Positions 14,959 to 22,066 of a DNA stretch of 24,920 nucleotides are shown here, in pieces (position 1 is the first letter of the stretch; the number at the start of each line of letters is the position of its first letter). The translations under genes were made by a program, and so were the position numbers. The DNA lies in assembly GCA_045807325.1 (NCBI GenBank), contig JBJMHP010000216.1, positions 1-24,920 of the forward strand. Reading direction: 5' to 3'. A model generated the notes under the pieces. The model ran no database searches. It saw nothing but the letters and a program-made list of their open reading frames with translations, and was not told the origin of the DNA. Origin of the DNA: CALGFH01 sp045807325 (lineage in GTDB: Bacteria > Actinomycetota > CALGFH01).

Positions 14959-14965
14959 GGCCCGC

Positions 14966-15574
14966 ATGCTGGACCTCGAGGTGATCGACGACCCGGCCGC
15001 GGCCGTGGTGGCCCTGGACCCGCTGCGGGCCCGCCTGCTGGCCGGCCTGGCCGAGCCGGCCTCGGCCTCGGCGCTGGCCCAGCGGGTCGGCCTCCCCCGC
15101 CAGAAGGTCAACTACCACCTGCGCATCCTCGAGGACCACGGGCTGGTGGCCGAGGTCGGCCAGCGCCGCTGGGGCGGCCTGACCGAGCGGATGCTGCACG
15201 CCACCGCGGCCTCGTACGTCGTCTCCCCCGGCGCCCTCGGCGAGGTCGCCGGCGACCCCGACCGGATCCCCGACCGGATGTCCGCCCGCTACCTGATCGC
15301 CCTGGCCGCCCGGGTCGTGCGTGAGGTCGCCGGCCTGGTCCGCCGGGCCGACCAGGCCGGCAAGCGGCTGCCGACCCTGGCCCTCGACACCGAGATCCGC
15401 TTCCGCTCCGCCGCCGAGCGGGCCGCGTTCACCAGCGACCTGGCCGACGCCGTCACCACCCTGGTGTCGCGCTACCACGACGCCGGCGCTCCCGGCGGCC
15501 GCTCCCACCGCCTGGTGGTGGTCGCCCATCCCGTGCCGGCCGGCACCCGACCCGACTCCGAGGAGGCACCATGA
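14966..15574 (+). CDS. ArsR-type winged-helix transcriptional regulator
   Basis: The 202-residue protein has an N-terminal winged helix (about residues 15-75): DPLRARLLAGLAEPASASALAQRVGLPRQKVNYHLRILEDHGLVAEV, with the recognition helix at PRQKVNYHLRIL. The C-terminal part is alpha-helical and has no Cys-based metal site, so an ArsR-like HTH fold with another signal is more likely than metal sensing. Such regulators are often paired with SRPBCC proteins, as here: the next gene starts within its stop (ATGA). The ATG at 14966 is chosen because the -10-like element would place the transcript start there; a TTG at 14930 is part of the likely promoter. It is divergent from the copper operon and may regulate it. 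Confidence 0.82.
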   Translation: MLDLEVIDDPAAAVVALDPLRARLLAGLAEPASASALAQRVGLPRQKVNYHLRILEDHGLVAEVGQRRWGGLTERMLHATAASYVVSPGALGEVAGDPDRIPDRMSARYLIALAARVVREVAGLVRRADQAGKRLPTLALDTEIRFRSAAERAAFTSDLADAVTTLVSRYHDAGAPGGRSHRLVVVAHPVPAGTRPDSEEAP

Positions 15575-16401
15575 GCAACGAGCAGCACGACCCGTCAGGG
15601 ACCAGGGCGATCGACCTGGACATCGAGGTCCCGGGGAGCCCCGAGCAGGTCTGGGAGGCGGTCGCCAGCGGCCCCGGCATCACCGCCTGGTTCGTCCCGG
15701 CCACGGTCGACGGCCGGGTGGACGGGACCGTCGAGCTCGACTTCGGTCCCGGCCTCGGGGTCGAGACGGCCCGGATCACCGCCTGGGACCCGCCCCGCCG
15801 GTTCGCCGTCGAGATCGCGGGCGAGGGCCGCCCCGCCTTCGCGATGGAGTGGCTGGTCGAGGCCCGCGACGGCGGCACCTGCGTGGTCCGGCTGATCAAC
15901 AGCGGCTTCGGCAGCGGTGCCGACTGGGACGCCGAGTACGACGCCACCGAGGCCGGGTGGCGGCTGTTCCTGTACAACCTGCGCCTGTACCGGACCCACT
16001 TCCCCGGCCAGCCCTGCTCCTCGGTCCTGGTCAACGGGCACGGCGACGGGTCGGTGGACCGGGCCTTCGCCGACCTCGTGGCCGCCCTCGGCCTGCCCGC
16101 CGAGGCCAGGGAGGGCGAGCGGGTGGCCGCCACCGCCGCCGACGTCCCGCCGCTGGCCGGGGTGGTCGAGCGGGTCACCCCCAACATGCTCACCCTGCTG
16201 CTGGAGCGGCCGGCCGAGGGCATCGCCTTCGTGGCCTCCGAGCCCGCCGGGGACGGGTCGGCCCATACCAGCGTCTACGCCTACCTGTTCGGCGACGGGG
16301 CCGGCGAGGCGGCGGCCAGGGACGAGCCGGCCTGGCGGGCCTGGATGCAGCGGCACTTCCCGATGGCCGAGGCGCCGGCCGGCCAGCCCGCCGGGGCCTG
16401 A
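15571..16401 (+). CDS. SRPBCC (AHSA1-like) domain protein
   Basis: The 276-residue protein opens with a START-like/AHSA1 fold: IDLDIEVPGSPEQVWEAVASGPGITAWFVP, ITAWDPPRRFAVEI and a C-terminal helix GWRLFLYNLRLYRTHF. Residues about 155-265 form a second, less typical segment ending MQRHFPMAEAPAG that may be another SRPBCC-like half. These folds bind small hydrophobic ligands or act as chaperone-like modules; the ligand is unknown. AGGAGG lies 4 bases before the ATG, which overlaps the regulator stop, so the two are translationally coupled. The usual reading of such pairs is a regulator plus its effector or detoxifying partner. Confidence 0.85.
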   Translation: MSNEQHDPSGTRAIDLDIEVPGSPEQVWEAVASGPGITAWFVPATVDGRVDGTVELDFGPGLGVETARITAWDPPRRFAVEIAGEGRPAFAMEWLVEARDGGTCVVRLINSGFGSGADWDAEYDATEAGWRLFLYNLRLYRTHFPGQPCSSVLVNGHGDGSVDRAFADLVAALGLPAEAREGERVAATAADVPPLAGVVERVTPNMLTLLLERPAEGIAFVASEPAGDGSAHTSVYAYLFGDGAGEAAARDEPAWRAWMQRHFPMAEAPAGQPAGA

Positions 16402-16443
16402 GGCGGCGGTCTGGCCGGCCGACCGGCGGGCGCTGCGGCGCGC

Positions 16444-17196
16444 TCAGCGGCTGCCCAGGGCCGCCGGGTCGAAGCCGAACGGCAGCTCCAGGCGGTTGGC
16501 GGCCAGCAGCTCGGCGTCGGCCAGCAGCTCGGCCGTCGGGCCGTCGGCGGTGATGGTGCCCCCGTTCATGATCAGCGCCCGCGGGCAGAGCTGGAGGGCA
16601 TAGGGCAGGTCGTGGGTGACCATGAGGATGGTGATGTCCAGGCCGGTGACGATCTCGGCCAGCTCGCGGCGGCTGGCCGGGTCCAGGTTGGACGACGGCT
16701 CGTCCAGGACCAGGATCTCCGGCTCCATGGCCAGCACGGTGGCCACCGCGACCCGGCGCCGCTGCCCGAACGACAGGTGGTGGGGCGGGCGGTCGGCGTG
16801 GCCCTCCATGCCCACCGCGGCCAGCGCGCTCCTCACCCTGGTCTCCAGCTCGGGGCCGCGCAGGCCGAGGTTGGCCGGCCCGAAGGCCACGTCCTCGGCC
16901 ACCGTCGGCATGAACAGCTGGTCGTCGGGGTCCTGGAAGACGATCCCGACCCGGCGCCTGATCTCCCTGAGGTGCTCGGTGACCACCGGCAGGCCGGCCA
17001 CCGTGATCCGGCCCGCCCCCGGCAGGAGCACGCCGTTGCACTGCAGGACCAGGGTGGTCTTGCCGGCCCCGTTGGGGCCGAGCAGGGCCACCCGCTCTCC
17101 CCGCTGGATCGTGAGGCTGACCCCGTACAGCGCCTGGTGGCCGTCGGGGTAGGCGAACGAGACCCCGTCGACCTCCAGGGCCGGCACCGGCGTCAC
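16444..17196 (-). CDS. cbiO: ECF-type cobalt/nickel transporter ATPase CbiO/NikO
   Basis: The 250-residue ABC ATPase has Walker A GPNGAGKTT, Q-loop VFQDPDDQLF (the D-P-D-D-Q-L form typical of ECF ATPases), signature LSFGQRRRVA, Walker B ILVLDEPSSNLD and switch MVTHD. It powers metal uptake with the CbiQ and CbiM proteins encoded upstream. The GTG start at 17196 overlaps the cbiQ stop (GTGA). It is the last gene of the cluster and faces the SRPBCC gene tail to tail, with a 42-bp gap and no clear terminator. Confidence 0.93.
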   Translation of the reverse strand: MTPVPALEVDGVSFAYPDGHQALYGVSLTIQRGERVALLGPNGAGKTTLVLQCNGVLLPGAGRITVAGLPVVTEHLREIRRRVGIVFQDPDDQLFMPTVAEDVAFGPANLGLRGPELETRVRSALAAVGMEGHADRPPHHLSFGQRRRVAVATVLAMEPEILVLDEPSSNLDPASRRELAEIVTGLDITILMVTHDLPYALQLCPRALIMNGGTITADGPTAELLADAELLAANRLELPFGFDPAALGSR

Positions 17197-17960
17197 GGGC
17201 GCACCCCCCAGGCGGTGGCGGCGACCAGGGCGGCGGCTGCCGGCAGGGAGAGGGCGGCCAGCCACTGGCCGCGGGTCGCGTCCAGGTCCTGGAGCACCGG
17301 CATCGACCCGGCGTAGCCGCGCGACACCATGGCCAGGTACACCCGCTCGCCGCGCTCGTAGGAGCGGATGAACAGTGTCCCGGCCGAGGCGGCGGTCGCC
17401 CTGGCCTGCCAGATCCAGCGGGGGTCGTGGCCGCGGGAGATGCGAGCGATGCGCATGCGCCTGACCTCGTCGGCGATGACGTCGGCGTAGCGGATCATGA
17501 ACCCGGCGATGGTGGTCAGCGCCTTGGGCAGCCGCAGCCGCTCCAGCCCGCCCAGCAGCTCGGCCACGGGGGTGGTGGCGGCCAGGATGACCGACGCTGC
17601 CACCCCGAGGGTGCCCTTGACCACGATGTTCCAGGCCGCCCAGAGCCCGCCGACGGCCAGGGGCACGCCCAGGACCTCGATCCGCTCACCGTGCCCGACG
17701 AACGGGAGGAACACCGCGAACAGCAGGAACGGCAGCTCGATGACCAGGCGCCTGGCCATGAGGGCGGGCGGCACCCGGCCGATGCGGGCCAGCCCCACCA
17801 GCGCCAGGGCGTACAGGCCGAAGGCCCAGAACGCCTCGCGCGGGGTGGCGACCACGGCCAGGACGAACAGCAGGCTGGCGGCGATCTTGCACTGGGGCCG
17901 GGCACGGTGCAGCGGGCTCGTCCCGGGAAGGTAGAGCGGGTGGGCGTGCCCGGTGCCCAC
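17193..17960 (-). CDS. cbiQ: ECF-type cobalt/nickel transporter transmembrane protein CbiQ/NikQ
   Basis: The 255-residue protein has about five membrane helices and the CbiQ family layout: N-terminal SPLHRARPQCKI, a helical core, then the two coupling-helix motifs RMRIARISRGHDPR and YLAMVSRGYAG that contact the ATPase. It begins with a His-containing tail (GTGHAHPLYLP). It couples CbiO ATP hydrolysis to CbiM. The GTG start is 3 bp after the PDGLE gene and the stop overlaps cbiO. Cobalt versus nickel cannot be told from this subunit; the nearby Nur-like regulator argues for nickel. Confidence 0.92.
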   Translation of the reverse strand: MGTGHAHPLYLPGTSPLHRARPQCKIAASLLFVLAVVATPREAFWAFGLYALALVGLARIGRVPPALMARRLVIELPFLLFAVFLPFVGHGERIEVLGVPLAVGGLWAAWNIVVKGTLGVAASVILAATTPVAELLGGLERLRLPKALTTIAGFMIRYADVIADEVRRMRIARISRGHDPRWIWQARATAASAGTLFIRSYERGERVYLAMVSRGYAGSMPVLQDLDATRGQWLAALSLPAAAALVAATAWGVRP

Positions 17961-17963
17961 CGG

Positions 17964-18299
17964 TCAGGGCGCGCGGGTCGGCTCGGACCGGTCGGGGCCG
18001 GAGCGCAGGACGCGGACCATGGCGAACAGGAGCAGCCCGACCCCGAAGGTGACCAGCACGCCGATCAGCCCGGCGATGCCCGTGCCGAGCCGGTCGTTGT
18101 GGACGCCCTTGACGGCATAGCCGGCCAGGGGCCCGTTCTCGAACAGATGCTGCTTGGCGCTGGCGGCGATCCCGTGGTCCTCGGCGACCTTGTTGAGCCC
18201 GTCCGGGGAGCTGGAGGCGAACCCGCTGACCAGCATGGCCAGCCCGACGGCGACCAGCAGGCCGCCGACCACGAACATGCGGAGGTTGGAGGAGCGCAC
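17964..18299 (-). CDS. PDGLE-domain small membrane protein of the Co/Ni transporter (CbiN/NikN-like)
   Basis: The 111-residue protein has an N-terminal membrane helix (about 8-28), the PDGLE-type block SSPDGLNKVAEDHGI, an extracellular loop with GPLAGYAVKGVHNDRLGTGIAG, and a second helix near the C-terminus. This domain is often fused to the C-terminus of CbiM/NikM in other bacteria; here it is a separate gene between cbiM and cbiQ (3-bp gaps on both sides). It replaces CbiN, the accessory subunit needed for metal loading in CbiMNQO. GTG start. Confidence 0.85.
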   Translation of the reverse strand: MRSSNLRMFVVGGLLVAVGLAMLVSGFASSSPDGLNKVAEDHGIAASAKQHLFENGPLAGYAVKGVHNDRLGTGIAGLIGVLVTFGVGLLLFAMVRVLRSGPDRSEPTRAP

Positions 18300-18302
18300 C
18301 GG

Positions 18303-19004
18303 TCAGCGCACCTCCCCCGCCGTCTCGCCCGACTTGGGCCCGAGGACCAGCGGCGTGTGCAGGTCGGCGGCGCCGTAGACCAGGTCGGGACGCACACCGA
18401 GCACGACGCCGAGGGTGAGGGCGGTGATGATGCCCTCGCCGATGCCGATCAGGGTATGGACGCCGACCATGGCCGCGAACACCGTGCCCACCGGGGCGCC
18501 GCCGGTGCCGCCGATGGCGTACTCGACCACGAACGCGACCGAGGCGAGCACCACCGAGATCCCGGCGGCCACCCCGGCCGAGACCGTCACCGAGGTCCTG
18601 GTCGCCGGCAGGAACCGCCGCAGCAGCAGGAAGATCGCGTAGCCGCCCCAGGCGGTGACCAGGGCCATGTTGATGATGTTGAGGCCGAGCGCGGACAGGC
18701 CGCCGTCGGCGAACAGCAGCGCTTGGACAACCAGGACCACGGCCACACACAACGCCCCCGCCCACGGCCCGACCAGGATCGCCGCCAAGGCCCCGCCGAG
18801 CAGGTGCCCGCTGGTCCCGGCGGCCACCGGGAAGTTGAGCATCTGCACCGCGAAGATGTAGGCGGCAACCAGCCCGGCCAGCGGCGCCTGACGCTCCTGC
18901 AAGGTCTGGGCGGCCCGGCGCAGACTGACCCCGACCCCACCGGCGGCCGCCGCCCCGGCAGCCAACGACGTGGGAGCGCTGATGAACCCGTCGGGTATGT
19001 GCAC
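18303..19004 (-). CDS. cbiM: ECF-type cobalt/nickel transporter substrate-binding membrane protein CbiM/NikM
   Basis: The 233-residue protein starts MHIPDGFIS. The conserved N-terminal Met-His at positions 1-2 is the metal-binding end of CbiM/NikM proteins, which fixes the GTG at 19004 as the start even though the frame is open to 19292. The conserved second half of the site, MLNFPVAAGTSGHLLGGALAA, and GLSALGLNIINMALV and GVHTLIGIGEGIITAL are all present. It is the membrane S-component that selects Co(II) or Ni(II). It heads the cbiM-PDGLE-cbiQ-cbiO operon. TTGCAA-type boxes upstream suggest control by the Nur-like regulator encoded at 20291. Confidence 0.94.
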   Translation of the reverse strand: MHIPDGFISAPTSLAAGAAAAGGVGVSLRRAAQTLQERQAPLAGLVAAYIFAVQMLNFPVAAGTSGHLLGGALAAILVGPWAGALCVAVVLVVQALLFADGGLSALGLNIINMALVTAWGGYAIFLLLRRFLPATRTSVTVSAGVAAGISVVLASVAFVVEYAIGGTGGAPVGTVFAAMVGVHTLIGIGEGIITALTLGVVLGVRPDLVYGAADLHTPLVLGPKSGETAGEVR

Positions 19005-19031
19005 GTGGCCTCGCTCTCCGGCCGGCATCAG

Positions 19032-19065
19032 TTGCGACCCAATTGCATCTATAGCCAGCTTGCAA
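19032..19065 (-). promoter_or_regulatory. Putative Nur-type operator upstream of cbiM
   Basis: TTGCGA (19032-19037), 5 bases, TTGCAT (19043-19048) fits the streptomycete Nur consensus tTGCaa-N5-ttGCAA. A further TTGCAA lies at 19060-19065. Between them, on the minus strand, is a TATAGA hexamer (19049-19054) that could be the cbiM -10 box, so binding would block transcription. The consensus is known from Streptomyces; use here is inferred. Confidence 0.6.
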
Positions 19066-19221
19066 CTGTAGGGCCGACCCACGACAAGCGCAACGGGCCG
19101 GGCCGAGGAGCAGCCGGGTGGGGCTCGTGTTCGAGTGGAGGTCGTGGTCGAGTGGAGTTGGGCTTCGGCCGGCCTCGTCGTCGGGACTGGCTGTGGACGA
19201 CCGCCAGCAACGCACCCGCGA

Positions 19222-19295
19222 GGGGCTGTGGATAACCCGGCGCACTCCGTTCCCGGTTGGGCTACGCTCCCCCCTACCGGGGGCCCTGGCACCGG
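19222..19295 (+). repeat. Dispersed repeat, copy C (intergenic)
   Basis: The first 52 bases match copy A at 47 positions. The opening part reads CTGTGGATAACC and contains a perfect DnaA-box 9-mer (TTATCCACA on the minus strand); copies A and B carry one-base variants (CTGTCCACA). A second CTGTGGA lies 31-35 bases upstream at 19191. The unit ends in the same C5/G5 hairpin and an ACCGG tail. Confidence 0.8.
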
Positions 19296-19444
19296 AGCCG
19301 GGGGCTGCAGGGTACCCGGGGCCCGAGGGTGCCGGGGACTCCGTGGTGCAGGGGCCCCAGGGAGTCAGGATCCGAGGGTGGGACTCGGCGCCGGGCCGGG
19401 TGAGTGAAGGCTGGGGGAACCGGGTGGGCGAGGGCCGGAGGTGG

Positions 19445-20281
19445 ATGAAGGCCGGGATGAGCAATCGCTGCCGGGTGGTCGCCTCGCCGGTGTGGGGCCG
19501 GAGCTCCGTGCTTGCCATGTTCGCTCTCCTCCTCGTCGCCGGTGTTGTGGTCGCGGGGTGCTCGAGCGGTGGGGAACCGACTGCCGGTGGGGGCGCGGCC
19601 TCGGGGCCGGGCACTGCGGCGTCGGCCGCCTCGACTAGCACCGCTTCGGCCGCTGCTCCGACGTCGGGCGTCTCCACCACGGTGGGCACGGCCGGGTCGG
19701 ACAGGGCGGCGGACTCGACGGGCGGGGGCCGCGACGGCGGGACGGGGACGACGGCGCGGTACCGGTTTCCGGTGGCGGGGTGTCGGGCGCGGTACGGGCG
19801 GAGTCACCATGACTATCCGGCGGCCGACATGTTCACGGGGCGGGGGTGTGCCTTTGTCGCTCCGGTGGAAGGGCGGGTTGACGAGGTGTCGCGGAGGGAC
19901 CTCTGGGACCCGGGGAGCGACCGGGGCGCCGATCGCGGCGGGCGGTCGGTGTCGGTCGTCGGGGTCGACGGCGTCCGCTACTACGGGTCGCACCTGGAGG
20001 CGGTCGCGCCGGGGATCGTGCCGGGGGTCAGGGTGCGGGCGGGGCAGCTGCTCGGCCGGATCGGCAACTCCGGGTCGGCAAGGGTCACGGCCGTCCATCT
20101 GCACTTCGCGATCTCCTGGCCGACCCGGCCGGGGATCTGGTGGGTGCGCCGGGGGATGATCCAGCCCGCGCCCTACCTGGACTCCTGGCGGGGCGGCGGC
20201 AACCTGTCACCGGTCAGAGCGGTGCGGGCGGCCAGGGCCGAGGCCGGCCGCGAGGTCCCCGCCTGCCAGGCACGCTGCTGA
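19445..20281 (+). CDS. M23-family peptidase lipoprotein
   Basis: The 278-residue protein has a signal with lipobox VVAGC, then about 70 residues of Ser/Thr/Gly/Ala linker and an M23/LytM-type domain: RFPVAGCRARYGRSHHDYPAADMF, a GCAFVAPVEGRV strand pair, and VHLHFAIS, whose H-x-H is the second metal motif. The first motif is H-H-D-Y-P-A-A-D instead of H-x-G-x-D, a variant seen in actinobacterial members. The expected role is cell-wall peptidoglycan cleavage or binding outside the membrane. The ATG at 19445 has GGAGG close upstream; ATG 19457 (GAAGG before it) is an alternative. Codons end in G far more than in neighbours, which hints at a different history. It converges on the Fur-family gene (9-bp gap). 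Confidence 0.82.
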   Translation: MKAGMSNRCRVVASPVWGRSSVLAMFALLLVAGVVVAGCSSGGEPTAGGGAASGPGTAASAASTSTASAAAPTSGVSTTVGTAGSDRAADSTGGGRDGGTGTTARYRFPVAGCRARYGRSHHDYPAADMFTGRGCAFVAPVEGRVDEVSRRDLWDPGSDRGADRGGRSVSVVGVDGVRYYGSHLEAVAPGIVPGVRVRAGQLLGRIGNSGSARVTAVHLHFAISWPTRPGIWWVRRGMIQPAPYLDSWRGGGNLSPVRAVRAARAEAGREVPACQARC

Positions 20282-20290
20282 GCGGGCGGA

Positions 20291-20740
20291 TCAGCCGGGC
20301 TGCTCGGCGGCCTGGTGGCAGGTGGCGCAGACGCCGGCGATGGCGTGGTGGGTGAAGTCGGGGCGGAACCCGTGGTCGCGCTCGACCAGCCGCTCAAGGC
20401 TGCGCAGTGAGCTGCGGGGCAGCTCGAGGTCGGCCCCGCAGCGCGAGCACGTCAGGTGGGCGTGCTGGACCTCCTCCAGCCGGTGGTAGCCGACCCCCGA
20501 CTCGAGATGGACGTGGGTCAGGACGCCGACCTGCTCGAGCCGCTCAAGGGTGCGGTACACCGTCGAGGGGCTGACCCCCGGGACCCTGGCCTGGACCCGC
20601 TCGATGACCGTGACCGGGATGATGTAGCCGGAGGTCGACATGATCTCGCCCACGATGGCCAGGCGCTGCGGCGTCATCCGCATGCCCTGCCCGCGCAACA
20701 GCTCGACCGCGTTCCCGGTCCCGGCGTTCCTGCGTCCCAT
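20291..20740 (-). CDS. nur: Fur-family metalloregulator, probable Nur (nickel uptake regulator)
   Basis: The 149-residue protein has a winged helix with RMTPQRLAIV and recognition helix SPSTVYRTLERLEQVGV (58-74), and a C-terminal dimer domain with two CxxC zinc sites (Cys98/101 and Cys138/141). The H-x-H of LTHVHL (His76, His78) and a His before AIAGVC (131-132) match Nur of Streptomyces, where equivalent residues form the nickel site. One oddity is that the His normally found near residue 40 in Fur and Nur is missing (SGYIIPVTVIE). TTGCAA boxes lie just upstream of its ATG and upstream of cbiM. I infer nickel-dependent repression of the transporter and itself; Zur or another Fur type is the alternative. 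Confidence 0.85.
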   Translation of the reverse strand: MGRRNAGTGNAVELLRGQGMRMTPQRLAIVGEIMSTSGYIIPVTVIERVQARVPGVSPSTVYRTLERLEQVGVLTHVHLESGVGYHRLEEVQHAHLTCSRCGADLELPRSSLRSLERLVERDHGFRPDFTHHAIAGVCATCHQAAEQPG

Positions 20741-20746
20741 GGCCCC

Positions 20747-20788
20747 AGTCTAGCAATGCAGTTGCAACTACTTGCAAGCGGGGCTAGA
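20747..20788 (-). promoter_or_regulatory. Putative Nur-type operator/promoter of the Fur-family gene
   Basis: Two perfect TTGCAA hexamers (20762-20767 and 20772-20777) are separated by 4 bases. They are flanked by outer arms TCTAGC (20749-20754) and GCTAGA (20783-20788), an inverted repeat. On the minus strand TAGACT (20747-20752) could be the -10 box, placing transcription start near the ATG at 20740. The site also covers the Eis-like gene's stop codon. This suggests autoregulation. Confidence 0.6.
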
Positions 20789-22013
20789 AGTGGGTGGTGC
20801 AGACCGGCGGCGGGCTGGCCGTGAACATCCTGTCCGCCCGGAGGAGGGAGCCGGGGGTGAGCTCGGCGACCCGTTCGGCTCGGGCCAGGGAGACCAGGCT
20901 GGCCCCGCCGAGGTAGGCGGCGCCGACGTCGGTGATGTCCAGGGCCAGGTCGGGCTCGGCCGTGGTCGGCTCGCAGACGGCCCCGTCTGGACCGCCCTCC
21001 AGGCGGAAGCGGCCCTGATTGCGTGGCCGCAGCGGGTCGGTCACCTCCAGCACCAGCGACCCCTCGACCGCGTAGCGCCTGGCGGCGAGCGCGCCCGGCA
21101 GGTCGAGCAGCCGCACCCAGAGGTGGTCGCCGGCCTCGGTGACCCGCAGCCGCCTGGGGTCGGCCAGGCGCCAGCGGACCGGCTCGTCGACCGGCCGACC
21201 CAGGAGCTTGACCGTGCCGGCCAGGTCCAGGTCGAAGACGTAGCGCCAGAGGGCGGCCTCGGCCTCCGGGGTCAGCCCGACCAGCATCCGCACCTTGATG
21301 ATGTTGGCGGCCAGGCCGTTGGGCCAGCGGTTCTCGACCCGGTAGCTGACCCAGCCGTCGACCCGGCCCGGGCCGGACTCGTAGACCACGTCGTAGTGGC
21401 GGCTCGCCCCCTGCCGGGTCCACGCGGGGTCGCGGGCGTACACGTCCCACCACGCCTGGGGGCGGGACAGCTCGCCCGGCTGGCCGCGCCGGTAGCGGTC
21501 GTACAGCGGCGGGACGATCTTGGCCGTCTCCTCCGGCTCGAGCAGGCGCACGCGCCCGGCGGCGGCCACCGGCCGGAGGAACTGGGCCCGCCTGGGGTCG
21601 ATCTCGTACTCGGCGAAGCTGGTGGCCAGGCCGTAGCCGAAGCGGCCGTAGATGACCGACTCGGACGCCCCCAGGGCCGAGACCGTCTCGCCCCGGGACT
21701 CGGTCTCCTCGAAGTGGTAGGCGATCATCGACCGCAGGATGCCTCGCCGGCGGTGGGTCGGGAGCACCGCGATGGCGGTCAGGCCGCCGATCGGGATGGT
21801 GGTGAGCCCGGGCAGGGTCAGGTCCATCGAGTAGGCGCCGCCGGTGCCGACGATGCGGTCGCCGTCGAAGGCGCCGATGCTGCGGTCGTACTCGAACCAG
21901 CGGTCGTGGTCGGCCAGCTCCTCCTGGGTGAAGGTCTCACCGAAGGCGGTCGCCATGACGCCGGTGAACTGATCGCCCTGATCGGGCGTGATCGGCCGGA
22001 TGTCGATGTCCAT
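20784..22013 (-). CDS. Eis-like GNAT N-acetyltransferase
   Basis: The 409-residue protein has the Eis layout: an N-terminal GNAT domain with acetyl-CoA loop VLPTHRRRGILRSMI (83-97) and ESVIYGRFGYGLAT (118-131) carrying the conserved Tyr, a second degenerate GNAT fold, and a C-terminal SCP2-like domain (LEVTDPLRPRNQGRFRLEG). Like mycobacterial Eis it ends in Phe (PPVCTTHF), whose free carboxylate serves as catalytic base in that enzyme. Eis-type enzymes acetylate amines, including aminoglycosides at several positions and protein lysines; the natural substrate here is unknown. The ATG at 22013 starts MDIDIRPITPDQ; the frame is open upstream through the tnpB end but without similarity. No ribosome site is seen, so the message may be leaderless (TACAAC 6 bases upstream). 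Confidence 0.9.
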   Translation of the reverse strand: MDIDIRPITPDQGDQFTGVMATAFGETFTQEELADHDRWFEYDRSIGAFDGDRIVGTGGAYSMDLTLPGLTTIPIGGLTAIAVLPTHRRRGILRSMIAYHFEETESRGETVSALGASESVIYGRFGYGLATSFAEYEIDPRRAQFLRPVAAAGRVRLLEPEETAKIVPPLYDRYRRGQPGELSRPQAWWDVYARDPAWTRQGASRHYDVVYESGPGRVDGWVSYRVENRWPNGLAANIIKVRMLVGLTPEAEAALWRYVFDLDLAGTVKLLGRPVDEPVRWRLADPRRLRVTEAGDHLWVRLLDLPGALAARRYAVEGSLVLEVTDPLRPRNQGRFRLEGGPDGAVCEPTTAEPDLALDITDVGAAYLGGASLVSLARAERVAELTPGSLLRADRMFTASPPPVCTTHF

Positions 22014-22066
22014 GGGTCCGTTGTACTGGAAACGCCGGCCCGGCACATCTCGATTTCCGCCGCCGG

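Larger units (their letters stand above)
19005..19444. other. 440-bp non-coding region between cbiM and the M23 lipoprotein gene
   Basis: This stretch holds the cbiM promoter area with TTGCAA-type boxes, a full copy of the dispersed repeat, and, from about 19275 to 19375, a run of GC palindromes (GGGTACCC, GGGGCCC, GGGGCCCC). The plus-strand frame from 19118 is open through it, but the predicted peptide has no domain and the true gene start is at 19445. The plus strand is markedly G-rich. Confidence 0.6.

Noticed and set aside
16402..16443. Rho-independent terminator between the convergent SRPBCC and cbiO genes
   Set aside because: GC palindromic bits exist but there is no clear stem with a T tract on either strand.
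19005..19117. Cobalamin or NiCo riboswitch ahead of cbiM
   Set aside because: Leader is short and no B12-box or NiCo-like pattern is visible; Fur-type boxes explain regulation better.
17427..19235. Long plus-strand frame opposite the cbi genes
   Set aside because: Antisense shadow, Asp/Gly/Gln/His-rich, no recognisable domain.
19275..19375. Possible CRISPR-like or tandem array of GC palindromes
   Set aside because: Palindromes differ in sequence and spacing; no repeat-spacer order.
19118..19444. N-terminal extension of the M23 lipoprotein gene
   Set aside because: It would put 109 residues, including the repeat, before the lipoprotein signal peptide, which must be N-terminal.
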